Shown here one piece after another: positions 59,300-64,000 of a stretch of DNA of 64,000 nt. The position numbers were made by a program, and so were the translations under genes. Origin of the DNA: Halopseudomonas sp002296055 (GTDB taxonomy: Bacteria; Pseudomonadota; Gammaproteobacteria; Pseudomonadales; Pseudomonadaceae). Where the stretch lies: the NCBI RefSeq assembly GCF_050876985.1, contig NZ_JBPAPP010000005.1; one strand, given 5' to 3'. The notes beneath the pieces are model-generated. The model saw only the letters and a program-made list of their open reading frames with translations. It was not told the DNA's origin and did no database searches. How positions within the stretch are numbered: position 1 is the stretch's first letter; each line of letters opens with the position of its first letter.

Positions 59300-62134
59300 G
59301 TGGATACCATTCAGATCCGGGGTGCACGCACGCACAACCTGAAAAATGTCGACCTCGACCTGCCCCGTGACAAGCTGATCGTGATCACCGGGTTGTCCGG
59401 CTCCGGCAAGTCGTCACTGGCCTTCGACACCCTTTACGCCGAGGGTCAGCGCCGCTACGTCGAGTCGCTGTCGGCCTATGCGCGGCAGTTCCTGTCGATG
59501 ATGGAAAAGCCCGATGTCGACCATATCGAGGGCCTGTCTCCGGCCATCTCAATCGAGCAGAAGTCGACGTCGCACAACCCGCGCTCCACCGTCGGCACCA
59601 TCACCGAAATTTACGATTACCTGCGCCTGCTGTTTGCCCGGGTTGGCACGCCCATGTGCCCCGACCACGACCTGCCGCTGACTGCCCAGACCGTCAGCCA
59701 GATGGTCGACCAGGTACTGGCCATGCCCGAGGGCAGCAAGCTGATGCTGCTGGCCCCGGTGCTGCGCGACCGCAAGGGTGAGCACCTGGCATTGATCGAC
59801 GAGCTGCGCGCCCAGGGCTTTGTCCGCGCACGCATCGATGGCCGCATCTATGAGCTGGATGAGGCACCGGCGCTGGACAAGAAACGCAAGCACAGCATCG
59901 AAGTGGTGGTCGACCGCTTTAAAGTCCGCGAAGATCTGCAGCAACGTCTGGCCGAATCCTTCGAGACCGCCATCGGCCTTGCCGACGGTATCGCCATTAT
60001 CGCCCCCATGGACGGCGAGGAAGGCGAAGAGACCACCTTCAGCGCACGCTTCGCCTGCCCCGAATGCGGACATTCGATCAGTGAGCTGGAACCACGCCTA
60101 TTCTCCTTCAACAACCCCGCCGGCGCCTGCCCGACCTGCGACGGCCTGGGCGTTAAGCAATTTTTTGATGCGCGGCGCCTGGTCAACGGCGAGTTGACGC
60201 TGGCCGAAGGCGCGATCCGCGGCTGGGATCGCCGTAACGTGTACTACTTTCAGATGCTCAGCTCGCTAGCCGAGCATTTCGGTATCGATCTGGACCTGCC
60301 CTTTGATCAGATCCAGGACGACCACCGCAAGCTGATCCTCAGCGGTACCGGCAACGACAAGGTGCCCTTCCGCTACCTCAACGATCGCGGCGATGTGGTC
60401 CAGCGCGAGCACCCGTTCGAGGGCATCGTACCCAACCTGGAGCGGCGCTACCGCGAGACCGAGTCCCAGAGCGTGCGCGAGGAGCTGGCCAAGTACCTGA
60501 GTACCCAACCCTGCCCGGACTGCCACGGCACTCGCCTGCGTCGCGAGTCGCGTCACGTGATGATCGACGGCCGCAACTTACCTGGGCTGACCACCCTGCC
60601 CGTGGGCAGTGCGGCCGACTACTTTGAACAACTGACACTGGAAGGCAGCCGCGGCGAGATTGCGGAGAAGATTCTCAAGGAGATTCGGGCGCGCCTGATG
60701 TTCCTGGTCAACGTCGGCCTGGATTACCTCACACTGGACCGCAGCGCGGACACACTGTCTGGCGGCGAAGCCCAACGCATTCGTCTGGCCAGCCAGATCG
60801 GTGCCGGGCTGGTCGGCGTGATGTACATCCTGGATGAGCCCTCCATCGGCTTACACCAGCGCGACAACGAGCGACTGCTGGCGACACTGGTGCACCTGCG
60901 TGACCTGGGCAACACCGTGATTGTCGTCGAGCACGATGAAGACGCCATCCGCCTGGCGGACTACGTGGTGGACATCGGCCCCGGTGCCGGCGTACACGGC
61001 GGCCGAGTGGTGTCACACGGCACCGCGCAACAGGTGATGGACGATCCAGCCTCGCTGACCGGCAAATACCTCTCCGGCAAGGTAAAAATCCCCGTACCCG
61101 CCGAGCGCACACCGCTGCGCAAGAACGAATGGCTACGCCTCAAAGGTGCCTGCGGCAATAACCTGCAGAAGGTCAATCTGGAGATTCCGGTTGGCTTGCT
61201 GACGTGCGTCACCGGCGTATCCGGCTCGGGCAAATCGACGCTGATCAACAACACCCTGTTCCCGATCACGGCCACCGCCCTGAACGGCGCCACAACCCTG
61301 GAAACCGCACCCTACGGCAGCTTCGATGGGTTGCAGCATCTGGACAAGGTAGTCGACATCGACCAGAGCCCGATCGGCCGCACCCCGCGTTCCAACCCGG
61401 CAACCTATACCGGCCTGTTTACCCCAATCCGCGAGCTGTTCGCCGGCACCCAGGAAGCCCGCTCTCGCGGCTACAAGGCCGGGCGCTTCTCCTTTAACGT
61501 CAAGGGCGGGCGCTGTGAGGCCTGCCAGGGCGACGGCCTGATCAAGGTAGAGATGCACTTCCTGCCCGATATCTACGTGCCCTGCGACGTCTGCAAGAGC
61601 AAGCGCTACAACCGCGAGACGCTGGAGATCAAGTACAAGGGCAAGAGCATCCACGAAGTGCTGGAGATGACCATTGAGGAAGCACGCGAGTTCTTTGATG
61701 CTGTCCCGGCTCTCGCCCGCAAGCTGCAAACCCTGATTGACGTGGGCCTGTCCTACATTCGCCTGGGGCAATCAGCAACTACGCTGTCCGGCGGTGAGGC
61801 TCAGCGCGTGAAACTAGCGCGTGAGCTATCCAAGCGCGACACCGGCAAAACGCTCTACATTCTCGATGAGCCGACCACCGGCCTGCACTTTGCCGACATT
61901 CAGCAATTGCTCGACGTACTGCACCGCCTGCGCGACCACGGCAACACAGTGGTCGTCATCGAGCACAACCTCGATGTAATCAAGACCGCAGACTGGATCG
62001 TCGACCTGGGCCCGGAAGGCGGCTCTGGTGGCGGTCAGATCATCGCCGCCGGTACGCCGGAGCAGATCGCGGCCGAGGCAGCCTCGCACACCGGGCGCTT
62101 CCTTGGCCCGCTGCTGGAGCGCGACCGCGCCTGA
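59300..62134 (+). CDS. uvrA: Excinuclease ABC subunit A
   Basis: 944-residue damage-recognition ATPase of nucleotide excision repair. Two ABC modules: Walker A GLSGSGKSS near residue 31 and GVSGSGKST near 640; two signature LSGGEAQR copies. Zinc motifs: CPECGH with CPTC, and CEACQGDG with CDVCKS. A GTG start at 59300 follows GAGGTGAGAG. No clear LexA box lies in the 139-bp spacer. Confidence 0.97.
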   Translation: MDTIQIRGARTHNLKNVDLDLPRDKLIVITGLSGSGKSSLAFDTLYAEGQRRYVESLSAYARQFLSMMEKPDVDHIEGLSPAISIEQKSTSHNPRSTVGTITEIYDYLRLLFARVGTPMCPDHDLPLTAQTVSQMVDQVLAMPEGSKLMLLAPVLRDRKGEHLALIDELRAQGFVRARIDGRIYELDEAPALDKKRKHSIEVVVDRFKVREDLQQRLAESFETAIGLADGIAIIAPMDGEEGEETTFSARFACPECGHSISELEPRLFSFNNPAGACPTCDGLGVKQFFDARRLVNGELTLAEGAIRGWDRRNVYYFQMLSSLAEHFGIDLDLPFDQIQDDHRKLILSGTGNDKVPFRYLNDRGDVVQREHPFEGIVPNLERRYRETESQSVREELAKYLSTQPCPDCHGTRLRRESRHVMIDGRNLPGLTTLPVGSAADYFEQLTLEGSRGEIAEKILKEIRARLMFLVNVGLDYLTLDRSADTLSGGEAQRIRLASQIGAGLVGVMYILDEPSIGLHQRDNERLLATLVHLRDLGNTVIVVEHDEDAIRLADYVVDIGPGAGVHGGRVVSHGTAQQVMDDPASLTGKYLSGKVKIPVPAERTPLRKNEWLRLKGACGNNLQKVNLEIPVGLLTCVTGVSGSGKSTLINNTLFPITATALNGATTLETAPYGSFDGLQHLDKVVDIDQSPIGRTPRSNPATYTGLFTPIRELFAGTQEARSRGYKAGRFSFNVKGGRCEACQGDGLIKVEMHFLPDIYVPCDVCKSKRYNRETLEIKYKGKSIHEVLEMTIEEAREFFDAVPALARKLQTLIDVGLSYIRLGQSATTLSGGEAQRVKLARELSKRDTGKTLYILDEPTTGLHFADIQQLLDVLHRLRDHGNTVVVIEHNLDVIKTADWIVDLGPEGGSGGGQIIAAGTPEQIAAEAASHTGRFLGPLLERDRA

Positions 62135-62144
62135 CCCGCATAGA

Positions 62145-62166
62145 GGAGCCGCCCAACGGCGGCTCC
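62145..62166 (+). terminator. Hairpin after uvrA
   Basis: Perfect 9-bp stem GGAGCCGCC / GGCGGCTCC with a 4-base loop, 10 bp past the uvrA stop and without a U-tract. It is followed by the stronger terminator at 62203-62233. Confidence 0.5.
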
Positions 62167-62202
62167 GCACTTCATTCAGCACATCCAGCACCAAATCGCA
62201 GA

Positions 62203-62233
62203 CACAAAAAAACCGGCCTAAGCCGGTTTTTTT
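62203..62233. terminator. Bidirectional terminator between uvrA and rplQ
   Basis: AAAAAAACCGGC-CTAA-GCCGGTTTTTTT: a stem whose flanking A and T runs make it usable for both convergent transcripts. Confidence 0.93.
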
Positions 62234-62249
62234 GTCGTGCCTGACTAAC

Positions 62250-62630
62250 TTACTCGTCAGCTGCAGCCGCTTCAGGGCGGTCAACCAGCTCAACGTAAGC
62301 CATCGGGGCAGCATCGCCAGCGCGGAAACCGCACTTCAGGATGCGCACATAGCCACCCGGACGGGTTGCATAGCGCTTGCCCAGGTCGTTGAACAGCTTG
62401 CCGACAGCAGCTTTGCTGCGAGTACGGTCAAACGCCAGACGACGGTTGGCTACGGTGTCTTCCTTGGCCAGGGTGATCAGCGGCTCGGCAACGCGGCGCA
62501 GTTCCTTGGCTTTCGGCAGAGTAGTTTTGATCAGTTCGTTCTCGAACAGCGACACTGCCATGTTCTGGAACATGGCCTTGCGGTGTGCGCTGGTGCGACT
62601 CAGGTGACGACCACTTTTACGATGACGCAT
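62250..62630 (-). CDS. rplQ: 50S ribosomal protein L17
   Basis: 126 residues, complete. MRHRKSGRHLSR and ALFDRTRSK-like segments are conserved. It ends the alpha operon (rpsD-rpoA-rplQ), 26 bp after rpoA. In P. aeruginosa, katA and bfrA lie between this gene and uvrA; here they are absent. Confidence 0.98.
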   Translation of the reverse strand: MRHRKSGRHLSRTSAHRKAMFQNMAVSLFENELIKTTLPKAKELRRVAEPLITLAKEDTVANRRLAFDRTRSKAAVGKLFNDLGKRYATRPGGYVRILKCGFRAGDAAPMAYVELVDRPEAAAADE

Positions 62631-62656
62631 CTCTCAATTCCTCGGTGTCAAGACGA

Positions 62657-63658
62657 TCAGGCCGAAACCTTGTCGTCCTTCTTCAAGCTTGCAGGCGGCC
62701 AGTTGTCCAGACGCATACCCAGAGACAGACCACGCGAAGCCAGAACGTCCTTGATCTCGGTCAGGGACTTCTTACCCAGGTTCGGGGTCTTCAGCAGCTC
62801 TACTTCGGTACGCTGGATCAGATCGCCAATGTAGTAAATATTTTCAGCCTTCAAGCAGTTGGCCGAACGGACAGTCAGCTCAAGGTCGTCCACCGGACGC
62901 AGCAGAATCGGATCAATCTCGTCTTCCTGCTGCTCGACAACCGGTTCCTGGTCGCCCTTCAGATCAACGAAGGCAGCCAGCTGCTGCTGCAGAATAGTTG
63001 CAGCGCGGCGAATGGCTTCTTCCGGATCCAGGGTACCGTTGGTTTCCAGGTCGATAACCAGTTTGTCCAGGTTGGTACGCTGCTCAACACGCGCACTTTC
63101 CACCACGTAAGCCACACGGCGCACGGGGGTGTAAGTGGCGTCCAGCTGCAGACGGCCAATGGAGCGGGTCTCGTCCTCATCGGACTGACGCGCATCGGCC
63201 GGCTCGTAACCGCGGCCACGGGCCACGGTCAGCTTCATGGTCAGCTCGCCGTTGTCGGACAGCGTGGCAATCACGTGATCCGGATTGACGATTTCGACTT
63301 CGTGGTCGAGCTGAATGTCGGCAGCGGTGACAACGCCCGGGCCTTTCTTGGAAAGGTTCAGGGTTACCTGGTCGCGACCGTGCATGTTGATCGCCAACCC
63401 TTTCAGGTTGAGCAGGATCTCGATGACATCTTCCTGGACGCCTTCGATTGCGCTGTACTCATGCAAAACGCCATCGATTTCGGCCTCTACCACGGCGCAG
63501 CCGGGCATGGACGAGAGCAGAATGCGACGCAGCGCATTGCCCAGGGTATGACCGAAACCACGCTCCAGCGGCTCAAGAGTAATCTTGGCACGCGTGGGCG
63601 AAGTTTCCTGTACGTCGATATGACGCGGAGTTAGAAACTCGGTAACCGAACTCTGCAT
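62657..63658 (-). CDS. rpoA: RNA polymerase alpha subunit
   Basis: 333 residues from ATG 63658 (MQSSVTEFLTPR), the length known for Pseudomonas. The N-terminal dimerisation domain carries GFGHTLGNALRRILLSSM; the C-terminal domain (about 245-325) with LKAENIYYIGDLIQRTEVELL binds UP elements such as those of the rrn promoters at 34-377. A GTG three codons upstream is a possible alternative start. Confidence 0.98.
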   Translation of the reverse strand: MQSSVTEFLTPRHIDVQETSPTRAKITLEPLERGFGHTLGNALRRILLSSMPGCAVVEAEIDGVLHEYSAIEGVQEDVIEILLNLKGLAINMHGRDQVTLNLSKKGPGVVTAADIQLDHEVEIVNPDHVIATLSDNGELTMKLTVARGRGYEPADARQSDEDETRSIGRLQLDATYTPVRRVAYVVESARVEQRTNLDKLVIDLETNGTLDPEEAIRRAATILQQQLAAFVDLKGDQEPVVEQQEDEIDPILLRPVDDLELTVRSANCLKAENIYYIGDLIQRTEVELLKTPNLGKKSLTEIKDVLASRGLSLGMRLDNWPPASLKKDDKVSA

Positions 63659-63685
63659 GTGGGGCACCTTTATGCTGTCTGTCGC

Positions 63686-64000
63686 TTACTTGGAGTACAG
63701 CTCGACGATCAGGTTTTCGTTGATGTCGGCATACAGATCGCTGCGAGCCGGGATGCTCTTGAAAACGCCTTCTTTCTTGGCGCTGTCTACTTCAACCCAC
63801 TCTGCACCGCCACGCTGAGCAGCCTGCTCCAGAGCGCTGTTGATGCGCAGCTGGTTCTTGGCTTTCTCGCGAACAGCGACCACGTCACCCGGAGCAACCG
63901 AGTAGGACGCAATGTTGACTGTTTTGCCGTTGACGCTGATCGACTTGTGCGACACCAGCTGACGTGCTTCAGCGCGAGTAGCACCAAAGCCCATGCGATA
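63686..64000 (-). CDS. rpsD: 30S ribosomal protein S4 (partial, N-terminus outside window)
   Basis: The last 104 residues are in view, including the S4 RNA-binding motif (RQLVSHKSISVNGKTVNI). The stop is TAA at 63686-63688 and the frame stays open to the right edge. S4 represses its own operon in E. coli. Confidence 0.97.
   Translation of the reverse strand, partial: YRMGFGATRAEARQLVSHKSISVNGKTVNIASYSVAPGDVVAVREKAKNQLRINSALEQAAQRGGAEWVEVDSAKKEGVFKSIPARSDLYADINENLIVELYSK

Overview
The window is a piece of a gammaproteobacterial chromosome, GC-rich and densely packed. Gene content and order closely follow Pseudomonas: argC-erpA-anmK-M23-tyrS next to an rRNA promoter region; an AAA ATPase-HIT-coq7-OsmC-vfr block; bioA-rsmE; xseB-ispA-dxs; ribA-pgpA-thiL-nusB-ribH-ribB-ribE-ribD-nrdR; ompW(oprG)-RmlD-like; ssb-MFS-uvrA; and rplQ-rpoA-rpsD. 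An NhaD Na+/H+ antiporter inside the riboflavin operon and several departures from the P. aeruginosa order suggest a marine or halotolerant relative (a Halopseudomonas-type genome). The genus call is inference from synteny recalled from memory.

Layout. 1-378: four tandem sigma70 promoters firing leftward, almost certainly for an rRNA operon just outside the window. 374-7026: tyrS (minus), then M23 peptidase and anmK (plus), then erpA, bactofilin, a DUF6776-like coiled-coil protein and argC (minus). 7132-11782: hemJ, Ycf46-like AAA ATPase, HIT protein, coq7, DUF1145, OsmC, vfr. 11800-12076: a 277-bp MITE-like element with long terminal inverted repeats. 12122-19811: bioA-rsmE, a globin-coupled GGDEF-EAL protein, and xseB-ispA-dxs (isoprenoid precursor synthesis). 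19838-31347: an accessory stretch between dxs and btuF that holds a cobalamin riboswitch and btuB, a three-gene MksFEB/Wadjet-like SMC operon without the JetD nuclease, a PAAR-DUF2235 type VI effector with a lipoprotein immunity candidate, and a NYN-LOTUS protein.

31412-41277 (all minus): btuF-like protein, a small membrane protein, ribA, a retropepsin-like protease, pgpA, thiL, nusB, ribH, a RibB with a dead GTP cyclohydrolase II half, ribE, nhaD, ribD, nrdR. Together these make riboflavin, regulate ribonucleotide reductase and finish thiamine pyrophosphate. 41391-46506: acyl-CoA ligase/nitronate monooxygenase pair with a divergent LysR regulator, a small methyltransferase and CnoX. 46618-54512: two convergent envelope operons. 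One is a ZrgA-type zinc-related periplasmic protein with ABC ATPase, FtsX-type permease and DUF3299 protein. The other is a Vibrio TonB2/3-like six-gene energy-transduction operon (DUF3450, TtpC-like, ExbB, ExbD, TonB, TPR) behind a Fur-box-like site. 54723-64000: ompW with an ANR-like box, RmlD-like protein, histidine phosphatase, ssb, MFS transporter, uvrA, and the end of the alpha ribosomal operon (rpsD partial, rpoA, rplQ).

Most points of interest lie in the dxs-btuF accessory stretch, the MITE and a probable second relic end of it after cnoX, the quadruple rrn promoter, and the paired metal/TonB operons. No CRISPR array, tRNA, integrase or complete insertion sequence was seen.
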